This document shows positions 8,831 through 17,856 of a stretch of 20,049 bases of DNA, piece after piece. The notes beneath the pieces are model-generated. The model saw only the letters and a list, made by a program, of their open reading frames with translations, was not told where the DNA came from and ran no database searches. The stretch spans positions 1 through 20,049 of the forward strand of contig JANBPU010000282.1 in NCBI GenBank assembly GCA_027575805.1. The letters run 5' to 3'. Position 1 is the first letter of the stretch; every line of letters starts with the position of its first letter. The stretch is from Mycoemilia scoparia. Taxonomy: Eukaryota; Kickxellomycota; Kickxellomycetes; Kickxellales; Kickxellaceae. A program made the translations under genes and the position numbers.

Positions 8831-9790
8831 ATGTCAGATCGTACTGCTCAGGTTACCAGAAAGACTAATGAGACTGATATTTCTATAAGTCTCCATATTG
8901 GATCACTTGACGATGGCCCCGAAGTTAAGCAGGTTATCGACATTAATACTGGCATAGGCTTTTTAGATCATGTAAGTTGGCAATAAATCAATGATTGCTA
9001 CAAGTTATATATATAGCAACAACAAGCACATTATATTTATTCAACCCCTCCCCAAAATACTGCTTGAGACATATTAACTGTGTTATCGCCCCCCTACTGT
9101 ATAGATGTACCATGCTTTGGCTAAACATGCTCGCTGGTCACTTACCCTCAAGTGCGTCGGCGATTTGCATATCGATGACCATCATACCGCTGAAGACACA
9201 GCTATAGCTTTGGGAATGGCATTCAAGCAGGCGCTTGGTGAACCCAGAGGAATCAAACGCTTTGGTAGTGCCTTTGCGCCACTTGACGAGGTAACTTATT
9301 AACCCTAGCGGTTCACAAATTATACTATTTTTACTACTACTCTACTACACTATCGGTTTCTGCTTCTAAGCATCTAAAGTGTCACTTATGATTGCTTTAT
9401 ATATATATAGGCACTTTCAAGAGCTGTTGTAGACATTTCTGGACGTGGGTTTGCTTCCGTTGACTTACAACTTAAACGCGAAATGGTTGGTCAGCTTTCT
9501 TGCGAAATGATCCCTCATGTTCTCTCTTCTTTTGCTACTGCCGCTGGTATAACTTTACATGTTGATGTTATTAAGGGAGAGAACGATCATCACAGGTAGG
9601 AATTCTGCTTTTTTTAATTATATTGATATATACCACAAGATTCAAGAGTTTTTTTCTAAAAATAACACGCTTTGATTGCTTCTTATTTAATAGAGCTGAA
9701 GCATCTTTCAAGGCATTGGCCGTTGCCATTAGAGATGCTGTTTCAAAGACCGGTGGAAACGATGTACCAAGTACTAAGGGTGTGCTATAG
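8831..9790 (+). CDS. HIS3: Imidazoleglycerol-phosphate dehydratase
   Basis: The four exons are 8831-8971, 9105-9290, 9411-9595 and 9694-9790, giving 202 residues, close to the usual ~200-220. The enzyme dehydrates imidazole-glycerol phosphate to imidazole-acetol phosphate in histidine synthesis, using a di-manganese site. The metal-binding signatures are visible: [16 protein letters not shown] near residue 43, [16 protein letters not shown], and [14 protein letters not shown] near the end. The C-terminus STKGVL is canonical. All three introns are GT-AG (133, 120 and 98 nt). The start gives the expected short N-terminus ([17 protein letters not shown]). An AATAAA-type signal lies at about 9839-9844. 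The gene converges on KISH, 150 bp away. A Gcn4-type site upstream suggests general amino-acid control. Confidence 0.96.
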
Positions 9791-9940
9791 TATCTTTGCT
9801 GCATTATTTTGTCCTTAAAGGTCCTGCAGAACTCTTTCAATAAAAATAATTGTTTTTAAAGCCATTAAAACGAATGCACTATTTATTATCGTACTTTAAG
9901 ACATAAACCAAATCTGTATGAATATATGAATATCGAGTAT

Positions 9941-10365
9941 TTACAATATCATGCTAACCGCCATTGCAATGCAGCACATTGATACGTATGGGCTCAGCCG
10001 CTCACCTATTATACATAAATAAAGCACCAACAAGCCATTTGTTAGATTTCTATCCAATTCATATGATCTGTGAAAACAGATGGATGATGTGTGTATATTT
10101 AAATGGCTTGCCTATGCGTGCTGCTTTCCAAAATAACCCCATGAAGCCTTTCTTGTTTCGATCAAGTAGTGCTGGAGCTTGTGCGTGTACATACGTGCAT
10201 GTACAAATAAATAATAGTATCACCAATAGAAGCGATTGGAAGTTAAACAAAGCCGACTATATGGCCAAGTATATAGAGCATTAGCTAACTCAATTGAATT
10301 TTTAGCAAGATGGAAATTACTAACAACCCAGACAAATTCGCATTGTATATCTTTATACATACCAT
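9941..10365 (-). CDS. KSH1: Kish / TMEM167 family small Golgi membrane protein
   Basis: The coding exons are 10363-10365 (ATG alone), 10112-10256 and 9941-10005. Joined, they give 70 residues beginning [19 protein letters not shown], with [20 protein letters not shown] in the middle and [20 protein letters not shown] at the end. This matches Kish (human TMEM167A, yeast Ksh1, about 72 residues) along its whole length. Two hydrophobic segments (about 8-24 and 53-70) fit the known topology. The family acts in the early secretory pathway, at the Golgi. Intron 1 (10257-10362) is GTATGT...ATAG. Intron 2 (10006-10111) begins GCAAGC and ends AG, a GC-AG intron. Both are 106 nt. Without splicing, exon 2 looks like a 63-codon ORF with a signal peptide and no ATG. 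KISH diverges from FES1. Confidence 0.92.
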
Positions 10366-10726
10366 TTCGTGTATTTATATATTGTGGTATTCTAGCAAAC
10401 ACAAAAGATCACAGCAACCTATATTGATGCTTTAAAGGTAAAGTTGAACAAGCAGTTAACGAATACAAACCGTTTTTATGTATTATTTGCTTAAAAAAGT
10501 ATAATAAAACAACCAAATTATGGGGAAGAGAATATTAAAGTCTCCTCCCATAAATTCCACAAGTTTCGAGAAAGCTGATTTTATTATTCAATGGAAGATC
10601 ATGGTGAGCAAAAGACCAAAAAGAGCCATACATCTTTGTTCCACTTTTTATTCCACTACCATTTTGCTATTATCACAATTATATTTCAAACGTAAAGCAG
10701 CTCTTCATAACGTATACACACCCACA
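10366..10726. promoter_or_regulatory. Bidirectional KISH-FES1 promoter
   Basis: These 361 bp separate the two divergent start codons. On the minus strand TATATAAATA lies only a few bases before the KISH ATG. On the FES1 side there is a heat-shock element at 10555-10572. The FES1 frame remains open back to 10520, but that stretch resembles no Fes1 N-terminus and carries the heat-shock element, so it is treated as promoter and leader. Confidence 0.55.
10555..10572 (+). promoter_or_regulatory. Heat-shock element (four units, one mismatch)
   Basis: The sequence TTCCACAAGTTTCGAGAA fits TTCnnGAAnnTTCnnGAA except that the second unit is CAA instead of GAA. Heat-shock factor trimers bind such alternating 5-bp units. 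It lies 155 bp before the FES1 ATG and could also serve KISH. Fes1 is part of the Hsp70 system and heat-inducible in yeast, so the site suits the gene. Activity is inferred. Confidence 0.55.
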
Positions 10727-11716
10727 ATGGAAGAATTACTAAAATGGTCTATAATGAACATGACCAAAAATGAGGATGCCCCTGCCAGGCCAGCTAATAG
10801 TGAACCACCAAAAAAGCTGGACCCCAAAATAATTGACCATATTATCGGAAAGCCTGTCTCTCAACAAATGAAGGAATGCATGGATATCATTGATGGCACC
10901 AATTCTACAGAAGGCGGCGAAAATCCGCAACCTACACTAAAAGATAAAGAAATAGCATTCGACGACTTAGAAATGTTTGTCGAAAACATTGACAACGCAT
11001 CCAATCTTGAACCATTAGAATTGTGGCCACGCATAATCAAGCAGTTGGTATCTCCAGAACCAAGTCTAAGATCTGCTGCTGCATGGGTCTGTGGAACTGC
11101 AGTCCAGCATAACCCAAATGCCCAAAAGGCTTTCAAAAAACACCATGGGTTAAAGCCGATCCTGAATGTCCTCGAAAATGACTCTAATACAGAGGCAAAG
11201 TCAAAAGCCATGTACTGCCTTTCATCATATGTTCGGACTAATCCTGATGGATTTAACGAGTTTATTGGTGATAAAAACGAAGAAGGTGCCAGGGGGCTAG
11301 TGATTCTCAAAAAGAATTTGTCGAATTTTACGAGAAAATATCGATCATTGAGAATAAAGACTTTGTTCTTGCTCCAGGCATTGATTGAAGAGTCGGAGGA
11401 TGAGGCACTCAAACCCGAAGAGCGTATCAGACCTGATTTCGCCGAACTTGTTGCCAAAGCAGGCTTTATGGACTGTATTTGCCAATTTGTCAACACTGTA
11501 TCTGCATCTGATGAACCTAATAGTGAAATCGAGATAGACCCTGATTATGCCGAAAAGGCGTTGCGTTTGGTTGCCTTGCTTTGTACCAGAGAAGACACTA
11601 AGTCCATTGTCACATCAGTTAACGAACTGCCAAAAGCTGTTGAGTACTTGGAAAAGCAGTTCCCAGAGACAGATTTGTCTGATGACGAAGAGAAAGCTTT
11701 AGAAATACTTTTTTAA
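10727..11716 (+). CDS. FES1: Hsp70 nucleotide exchange factor Fes1 (HspBP1 family)
   Basis: This is a single exon of 329 residues; yeast Fes1 has 290. Fes1 binds the ATPase domain of cytosolic Hsp70, speeds ADP release and helps direct misfolded proteins to degradation. The start at 10727 gives MEELLKWSIMNMTK, the conserved flexible N-terminus of the family. The armadillo core follows: DLEMFVENIDNASNLEPLEL, then LVSPEPSLRSAAAWVCGTAV with QHNPNAQ, and later helical repeats (LKPILNVLEND, AMYCLSSYVRTNPDG, LRIKTLFLLQALIEES). The C-terminus is acidic (PETDLSDDEEKALEILF). The longer frame from 10520 adds 69 unrelated residues and was rejected. A heat-shock element lies upstream. The gene converges on the universal stress protein gene. 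Confidence 0.95.
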   Translation: MEELLKWSIMNMTKNEDAPARPANSEPPKKLDPKIIDHIIGKPVSQQMKECMDIIDGTNSTEGGENPQPTLKDKEIAFDDLEMFVENIDNASNLEPLELWPRIIKQLVSPEPSLRSAAAWVCGTAVQHNPNAQKAFKKHHGLKPILNVLENDSNTEAKSKAMYCLSSYVRTNPDGFNEFIGDKNEEGARGLVILKKNLSNFTRKYRSLRIKTLFLLQALIEESEDEALKPEERIRPDFAELVAKAGFMDCICQFVNTVSASDEPNSEIEIDPDYAEKALRLVALLCTREDTKSIVTSVNELPKAVEYLEKQFPETDLSDDEEKALEILF

Positions 11717-12042
11717 GTTGCTTTATAATACAAATTTGATTTTCAAGATTACCTGAATTTTAAATGACGTTATTGTATGTAGGTATATGAAAAATATTTA
11801 CAATAAGGCTTACAAAAAAGAAAAGGTGGTCCTGAATAGTAATCAAATGTGATACTAGTACAAAAATACCGGATATATGGTGATGGTATGCCACCGGTGT
11901 CAAACGCCTAAGATATCAGCAGAAGTAGGAAATAGAGTAGGTGGATAGTCAAATGGTTAACATTTGATGGCCTTTATGATCATGTGCAGGCAACACGGAA
12001 TGTGCAGGTAAGAGGAGCCAATGTCGCGTAGGCCACATTTCG
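11717..12042. other. Convergent 3' flanks of FES1 and the stress-protein gene
   Basis: This 326-bp gap lies between two stop codons facing each other. It is AT-rich at the FES1 side. I see no further exon, RNA gene or repeat. Confidence 0.5.
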
Positions 12043-13420
12043 TTATATCTTTTCAAACTTGGGCTGAACAACAAAGATCGGTATTTCGGCCTTACGAACC
12101 AAATATTGAGTAATGTCACCAAGTTGGGAACTATAAAACCAAATCGTAGCATATGTATTAAGTACTTTTTTCATTGGTCCTATTATATGCCAATATGCTG
12201 CACAGATGAAGTCCAAAGAGCGGTTTGTAAAGTTATACAAACAAAAGCTATTGATGCCTACCTTTCATTGCCAAATTGAGCACCTCTATTGTGCGACCCG
12301 ACTATTAGGAAAGTGGATTGCTGGCGCTTGGCTTCTTGGATGATTTGTACTCTCGGATCTCCAATACACATGATGCCTTTTACAACAAACTTTAAAATAC
12401 AACCAGGGTAGTAGTTAGTAATCAACAAGTGTTTGGTGTTGAGATAATGGAAAAGCAGATTGAAGAAGCCTAGATCATGGCTATCCACCAGTCTATAGTA
12501 GCCATTGGATGTTCGATGTGCCGGCACTAAGGCAATCAGAGCATAAAAATAAGGAGAGATGCCATTACTTACTCCACGTTGTTCCATGAAAATAGACGCT
12601 TCAGTCAACAATTCGCGGCCCTCATGTCTGGACTATAGTGTGTTATATATCAAAACAGAATTGTATAAACGTATTCTTCACAGAAATTATAAATTGGCTG
12701 TAAAATACAAGAATCCAGATAAAGCCTACGTTTATTATGGATTTCGTCGAATCCAGGCCAGGAAGCGTCTTTCCTTGGGGGGCATTGAACTTGTTATTTT
12801 TATCAACTTTAGGTTCATACACATATGTAAGAACAATCTATGGAGAACAAACAAACGTTTACCAGGCCTTAATATAGCACTATATAAATAACGTATCTGT
12901 ATACGTAGAATGAGAGTTATGATAGTATTCTTACTAGATCGCGGCGTGGCCTCAATACATATTTCATAGCCCAGGATAAGATGTGGACAGCAGTATTAGG
13001 GCTGTTGATAGCAACGGTAATAATTCGAGAAAACTTTGTGGGATCAAGGCTGTTGGAAACCATATTGTTGTTGCCCACTGTCAGGTGGCGTGATATTCTC
13101 GGGGCCGATGTGGATAGCTTGAAGGGGAAATCACTTGAATTTTGATCTTTGGGTTTGACAATGGGGATCGGAGCTGTGCCGATGTTGGGGTCAAGCAGGT
13201 GTCTAGCCAGCCCGCTTTCATTCGAGGTTACTCCTAGGCTCGGGCTGGTGGAGGCGGCGGCTTCTCTTTCTTCTTGTTGGAAGCTCACGCTAGCCCCAGT
13301 GTTGCCTTTGCGAGCTTTGGATCCGCCGATATCCAATCTTTCCATGGAAGCAGTGGTAACATTTATACTGGAATGATTACCAGTGCTAGTTTGAGGAGAA
13401 GGTGAGATGTTCATGACCAT
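12043..13420 (-). CDS. Universal stress protein (UspA) domain protein with long N-terminal extension
   Basis: Five exons on the minus strand (13420-12935, 12837-12730, 12632-12573, 12389-12262, 12130-12043) join in phase to 289 residues. The UspA fold starts near residue 131 (FSRIITVAINSPNTAVHILS), continues DLIVLTYVYEPK, then HEGRELLTEASIFMEQRG, then VKGIMCIGDPRVQIIQEAKR and FLIVGSHNRG, and ends QYLVRKAEIPIFVVQPK, the usual order. These proteins bind nucleotides and act in stress responses. In the nucleotide loop the usual final Gly-Ser/Thr appears as LGDI, so ATP binding is uncertain. The first ~125 residues are Ser/Thr-rich low complexity, common in fungal members. Introns are 97, 97, 183 and 131 nt; the third has a TACTAAC branch point, and two donors are GTAGGC. 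A start at 13414 is also possible. The exact molecular role is unknown. Confidence 0.88.
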
Positions 13421-14285
13421 TTATGAGATATACAGGGTTACTGATGTGATGACAAAATGAAAAGGGTGGATTGGATCTAAAAGTAAATTGTTGCAGAATG
13501 AGTAAAGCAAGGTAAAGTGGGTAATTATATGGATAAAAAGAGTTTAGGACTGTGCGAAGTAAACTAAACACAAGAAAGAAATGTGCTATTACTCAGGGTT
13601 GAGAGAGTTTATATCGTGTACATGGACACATATGCATATTTCTTGGATTAGCATCTACAAGTGCTGCAGGGCAGCTAGGGTTGATGCGCAGTCGTGGGTT
13701 GAAATAGGAGAGCCATATGGAATCGTGGATGGCTACGCATGAGTGGTCTGCATGGCCCCTCCAAGTCTTTTTCTTCTGCCAGTCTATGTCCATCTGGATG
13801 GACTAATCAGTTTGCAGATCCACGAGGAGCGGTCAGAAGCTATAATCATGCTGTTGTTGGCATGAACTGATTCCAGCCTATGTCCTTGTTCGCCAAGCAT
13901 ATTGGATGTTTTCTGCCAACCCACTAACTCCACAGTTTCATCTCCCAGAGTCGAATCATGTTAAACAGATGTTGGTCTATAAAGGCCTCGCTTTTTATAC
14001 CACTTCACAACAAAGTATGTCTACTATTGGCAATAATGGAAGGCTGGGTAGGTAAAAGTTACACTTTTTATTCCTCTCATTAGAACCCAAAAAATGACGT
14101 ATGAGCTATTGTGACATTCTTGTGTTAAAGATAAGACTATTTCACAAGTTATTAGGCATAAATGGCCCCCCAAAAACGATTATCAAAAATTATCAAAGTA
14201 CATGAACAGGCAGAAAGATAGCCAATAGTTAGTACTAATAGGATAAATATGACTAAAAGTCCCAAAATCAGTAGAAATAATCGTA
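13421..14285. other. Stress-protein gene upstream region, no supported gene
   Basis: About 865 bp lie upstream of the minus-strand stress gene. Seen here are a near-palindrome GTCCATCTGGATGGAC at 13788-13803 and TATAAA at about 13979-13984. Open frames on the minus strand (for example 13593-13793) resemble no protein. The remainder is unexplained. Confidence 0.4.
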
Positions 14286-14401
14286 TGGATCATTATTTTT
14301 GAGGGGCTAACTTTTACTAGTATGCCAGGTTCATCACACATATTGGTCAGCCTACAATATCATTAATAATATTAATTTAGTCCTTCAAAAATAATAATCC
14401 A
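14286..14401. mobile_element. MITE-like element, copy D (116 bp)
   Basis: The left end TGGATCATTATTTTTGAGGG and the right end TGGATTATTATTTTTGAAGG (reverse complement) form a terminal inverted repeat matching the other copies. The interior shares CTTTTACTAGTA with copies B and C but is otherwise diverged. There is no coding capacity. Confidence 0.68.
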
Positions 14402-14517
14402 TGTTTGTCATGATTAGGTTTTGCAAGCTTTCAAAATCATTTTTCGAAATTATGATATATTTTGCTGGGGTTGCTCACAGCTATTGTGTGACTGACCAGT
14501 AGTGAAATTTGGCCATA

Positions 14518-14631
14518 TGGGCAATAATTTTTGAAAGGTGAAAGTTTACTAGTAAAACTGGACATCCATTTGGCTGTGATTCCCCTATAATCACTGGTCC
14601 CCAAAATTCACCCTTCAAAAATTATGATCCA
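14518..14631 (+). mobile_element. MITE-like element, copy C (114 bp)
   Basis: The ends TGGGCAATAATTTTTGAAAG and TGGATCATAATTTTTGAAGG (reverse complement) are inverted repeats and are bordered on both sides by an ATA/TAT sequence. The interior links the family: GTTTACTAGTAAAACTGGAC is shared with copy B, and CATTTGGCTGTGATT with copy A. It lies 117 bp from copy D. Confidence 0.75.
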
Positions 14632-15796
14632 TATAATGATTAGTAAACTATAGTAGAACTCACCTAATTTGAAAACCTTGGCCCATGACTTTTTCCCAAT
14701 GATACAAAGATTCAGATTGTACAATTTCATTTATTCGAGCTTTACTGTATGTATCCCAGCTATGGATCAGTACTTTTCTCAAATTATACAGATAACAGAT
14801 TATGAATTTTCAATTTATACGAGTTTTACTGCTATAATGGCATGAAGTATAGACCACTATACAATACAAAATCAGTAGCAATGGTTTATTAATACTGGTT
14901 GCATCCCACACTTTATTAGTTTGTAACAGTATTTAAAAATTAGTGCGATAGTCTGGTTTGTAAGCTATACACCTGGTTGTCAATTTTTCAATGCATTGTA
15001 GCGGCCAGTCTATCAATAGTGCTTGTTAAGCAAGCGCCACCTTTAGTTCGACTTGCATAAAAAGACAGTCTTGGCGTAAAACTGGCTGATATCTAATTGG
15101 AATAAATTTAAGGTCTAACCATGTGACAAGGGAGCAGCCCTCAAAGAGCTTGACCATTCAAATCTAGACTCAAAGAAGTATCCCGATGGCTTGTTCAATT
15201 AGAAGAGCAAGATATTCTGAATAAGTCTTGGCTTTATCATGCTAAGCAGTAGTAGGCAACTCCTATTTCCTGGGACAGATCATAAGCGGTTTGTAAAAAT
15301 CTACCTAGTGCCAAATGCAAGCCCGGACACAAGAGTCCAGAATAATTTCCAGCTCAAATGTAGAAACGCGTTTTGTATTTCCTAATGGTTATGTATGGCT
15401 TGTAAAAAGGGAGCCAAAATTTGAGCACAAAGGTAATGATTAACTCGATTTTAGAGATTCCTACAGAATCGAAATCGGATTCTTTGGCATCTGCTTGACT
15501 CGGCCTTTCCAACTCAAGATTCCTCAGTCTTCTGATTACAACATATGTGAACCACTGCCATGCCAGACCATACCACATTTCGCGTACCTATACGAGCCCC
15601 ACAAGATGCTGGTGCCACAGCATCTTTCGCTTTCCCCCCTTTGAACTCATACACACATATATATATATATACATACATTCAAACAGCTTTTATGATACCA
15701 TTTTGTTTTACAATCTATCTGATATAATATACAAAAATACTCTACTAATATTTCACTTTAAATACACAACTAAAATATACATTTAAATACACACAA
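14632..15796. other. Intergenic, pogo-like motifs and degenerate coding-like debris; coiled-coil gene promoter
   Basis: After MITE copy C come two pogo-like terminal motifs (14713-14834). From about 15120 to 15580 several frames on both strands stay open for 20-70 codons, with stops and frame changes between them. One example is a 74-codon ATG frame on the minus strand, 15578-15354. None matches a known family. A (TA)n run at about 15657-15671 and AT-rich leader precede the coiled-coil gene. Confidence 0.35.
14713..14834 (-). repeat. Two direct copies of a pogo/Tc1-like terminal motif, ~83 bp apart
   Basis: On the minus strand, CAGTAAAGCTCGAATAAATG (ending near 14728) and CAGTAAAACTCGTATAAATT (ending near 14813) repeat in the same direction. 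They are part of two related units, 14713-14749 and 14796-14834. The CAGTAAAACYC...TATAAAT form recalls ends of pogo-like MITEs such as plant Emigrant; the first copy is preceded by TA, the target of that superfamily. This could be a nested or tandem end fragment. The assignment rests on motif memory only. Confidence 0.3.
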
Positions 15797-16471
15797 ATGC
15801 CATCATTTTCAGACTTTGATAGAGAAATCTCCAATACACAGGAAAGTGATTCTACTGTACCTTCATACAATATGGATGGTAAAGAGCGGATAGACCAGTC
15901 GCTGCAAGAACTGCTGGACCGCCAAAACAGCCTAGCAATGCAGATATGTGAAGAGAGCAAAAACACAATGATAAAAACCAACCAAATAAACCACAACTTG
16001 CGCAAACTTCAAACTAGGGGAGAAGACAATCTGGTCCAGCAAAAGGAGGTTGAGAGGATAACCAATGAGAACTATACCCTACTAAAGAAGCTAGAAAAGT
16101 TTGGAACCTTTACCAGCATTAAGGATTTTGCAATTGATAGAAGCAAGTCCGATGGTGATGCCCTTGGCAAATCCAAGTATTCGGGCTCCTCCAAGTCCTC
16201 CCTGCCAGCTGCAAACAATGGATATGACGACAATGTTGAGCTGCCTGAATACATGGCCCAGTCTATTGGAAAGCCAACCGATGCTGTTGCCGCAATGAAG
16301 CAGGCAAACATTTATTTCCAGCACACCTTGAATGGGTTGGATGAGATGGGTGACGAGCTGGTCAACACTGATAGACAGTTTGCCAAAGTCAAAGAACAGA
16401 TTGAGGAGAATAAGGCTGATACCATGAGGAATAAAGATATAGTTACCCAGTACCAAAATCTTTACCAGTAG
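15797..16471 (+). CDS. Coiled-coil protein of unknown function
   Basis: This is a single exon of 224 residues starting MPSFSDFDREISNTQESD. I do not recognise the family. What can be seen is a polar, helix-rich protein. A first heptad-like region covers about residues 31-100 (IDQSLQELLDRQNSLAMQI to YTLLKKLEKFG). A Ser/Gly/Lys-rich linker spans about 115-137. A second helical region covers about 166-224 and ends KDIVTQYQNLYQ. There is no signal peptide, membrane segment or cysteine cluster (one Cys). Fine-scale composition favours a real protein: long frame, good ATG context (acaaATGCC), AT-rich leader. SNARE-like or trafficking-complex subunits have this look, but no signature residues support that. 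The nearest gene on the same strand is CK2-beta. Confidence 0.75.
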   Translation: MPSFSDFDREISNTQESDSTVPSYNMDGKERIDQSLQELLDRQNSLAMQICEESKNTMIKTNQINHNLRKLQTRGEDNLVQQKEVERITNENYTLLKKLEKFGTFTSIKDFAIDRSKSDGDALGKSKYSGSSKSSLPAANNGYDDNVELPEYMAQSIGKPTDAVAAMKQANIYFQHTLNGLDEMGDELVNTDRQFAKVKEQIEENKADTMRNKDIVTQYQNLYQ

Positions 16472-16672
16472 TCCATTTTATTTTTGGTAAACATTTCAGG
16501 TATAAATAGACCACTTTGTTTTATAAAGCGGCAATGGCTCTTTTCAATAAACCTGCAAATGCTCTCTGTAAAAGAAGTTTTAAGAAAACATGTTTTAGTC
16601 TAAAGGCATTTTATGGACAATGATAAGATTAGAATTAGAATTTATTGGTCTGTTTAAAATGAATTATATATA
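16472..16672. other. 3' flank of the coiled-coil gene
   Basis: These 200 bp are AT-rich and contain an AATAAA at about 16547-16552, a plausible polyadenylation signal for the coiled-coil gene. Nothing else was seen. Confidence 0.4.
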
Positions 16673-16762
16673 TGGGTAATAATTTTTGAAGGGTATAAGT
16701 TTACTAGTAAAACTGGACATCCGTTTGTTAGTAGATGGCCACCCTTCAAAAATAACTACCCA
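16673..16762 (+). mobile_element. MITE-like element, copy B (90 bp, best-preserved ends)
   Basis: The ends TGGGTAATAATTTTTGAAGG and TGGGTAGTTATTTTTGAAGG (reverse complement) match at 20 of 22 positions when extended by two bases. ATA occurs on both sides and may be a 3-bp target duplication. The interior contains GTTTACTAGTAAAACTGGAC, as in copy C. It lies about 160 bp before a decayed transposase-like frame. Confidence 0.78.
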
Positions 16763-16925
16763 ATATTAACCATCAAGAAGTTAACTTTAAATTAGTTCAA
16801 AATAAAAGCTATTTCGTTTTATTCATGTTAATCCTTGTTATGTATCGGGAAAAATATATACTGATGAGCACTATGATAGTCAGGTTATCGTAGTGTTTAA
16901 CCTGTGCTAAAGTAAAAAATTGCAA

Positions 16926-17402
16926 ATGTCGTTTCCTGCCAAAAAAGGAAAAATCAAAAAATCGTCTTATAAGGCTAAGCAATTATATTTAATGAAAGAG
17001 AATGTCAACTCTTGCGTTTAACAGGTAAAGAAATTTGGTTCTGCGAGCAAGTATAAAGGGGTCATGTGACGATTCTGTGGTGGTCAGCAAGTTACACACA
17101 CAAATGACTGCTATTTGGAATTAGTAGTAGCAAACCGAATCATTTGCTTTAACCAATTTTTAAGTATACTAGTTTAGTCATGGCAATGTAGTCTGGCAGC
17201 AGCATTGATATTTGAGCGCCAATGTATAAGACAAAAGGCATTTTTAAAGAGCTTTTCCAGTAAACATTATTCTACTTTAAAAGTAAATAGTAGGCCAGTT
17301 ACATACCTAAGGTTGGTTCAGAATTGCCACTTTTAGTATATGTCGGGAAATCTCAGCTCCTTTAGTTGACCTCTTAGCTCATCTCTAATAGAGACAGGTG
17401 CT
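16926..17402 (+). pseudogene. Decayed zinc-finger (BED-like) transposase remnant
   Basis: From the ATG at 16926 one frame can be followed for about 159 codons with only a handful of stops. It begins MSFPAKKGKIKKSSYKAKQL (31 residues to the first TAA), continues VKKFGSASKYKGVM, then a TGA, then RFCGGQQVTHTNDCYLE. The TGA stands where the first Cys of a CxxC pair would be, as in the BED-type zinc fingers at the start of hAT transposases. Later stretches (ALIFERQCIRQKAFLKSFSS) have no domain that I know. The gene is clearly broken. The family is inferred from the short Lys-rich plus CxxC context and may be wrong. Confidence 0.4.
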
Positions 17403-17673
17403 TAACAATAAGAACATGTTTTGTGACCTGAATGGAAAATTCGCAAATATATGGGGTTGTTTACGTATGTATGTGTATTGCAGAAAGCAGCCTCAGCTTA
17501 TAATTAGGCTCATTAAAACACATACATGTGTCGGCCTTGTTTGCTTATTGTGGCTATTTGCCAGCCTACCTGAAAAAGCCAGCCTCAGCCTCCCTCTCAC
17601 CTTCGAACCAACCTTTTCCTCATTTTTCTCTCTTCCTTCTCTGTTCATCGGATATATTTCTTTATCAGTTACT

Positions 17674-17691
17674 CACACACACACACACACA
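17674..17691 (+). repeat. (CA)9 microsatellite
   Basis: Nine uninterrupted CA units lie inside the pyrimidine-rich CK2-beta promoter. Confidence 0.95.
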
Positions 17692-17856
17692 TACTCTCTC
17701 TTGTAATATACCCTCCTCTGCTGCACCAGCTTGTTCGTGCCTCGCTGTATATAGCATCAACGCAGGCCACATAGCTTGCCTATAACTCGAGTTTCTAGAC
17801 TTGTGGTAAGTAGTCATTTTGTGCTGGTTGAGATATATGGTGGTAATTCTTTGTGA

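Noticed and set aside
10059..10250. A minus-strand frame of 63 codons with a classic-looking signal peptide ([19 protein letters not shown]), which suggested a small secreted protein
   Set aside because: It has no ATG, and the sequence matches the first membrane segment and loop of Kish. The real C-terminus lies beyond a GC-AG intron, so the hydrophobic start is a membrane segment.
10520..10726. A 69-residue N-terminal extension of FES1
   Set aside because: The family starts at MEELLKW. The extension resembles no Fes1 N-terminus and covers a heat-shock element.
12559..12891. A 110-codon plus-strand frame
   Set aside because: It lies opposite spliced exons and introns of the universal stress protein gene, whose model is coherent and conserved.
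15354..15578. A 74-codon minus-strand ATG frame (MWYGLAWQWFTYVVIRRLRN start)
   Set aside because: No domain, no supporting splice pattern downstream, and competing open frames on the other strand; left as unexplained debris.
17398..17706. A 102-codon frame ending in His-Thr repeats
   Set aside because: It reads through the CT-rich promoter tract and the (CA)9 microsatellite; its composition is that of simple sequence.
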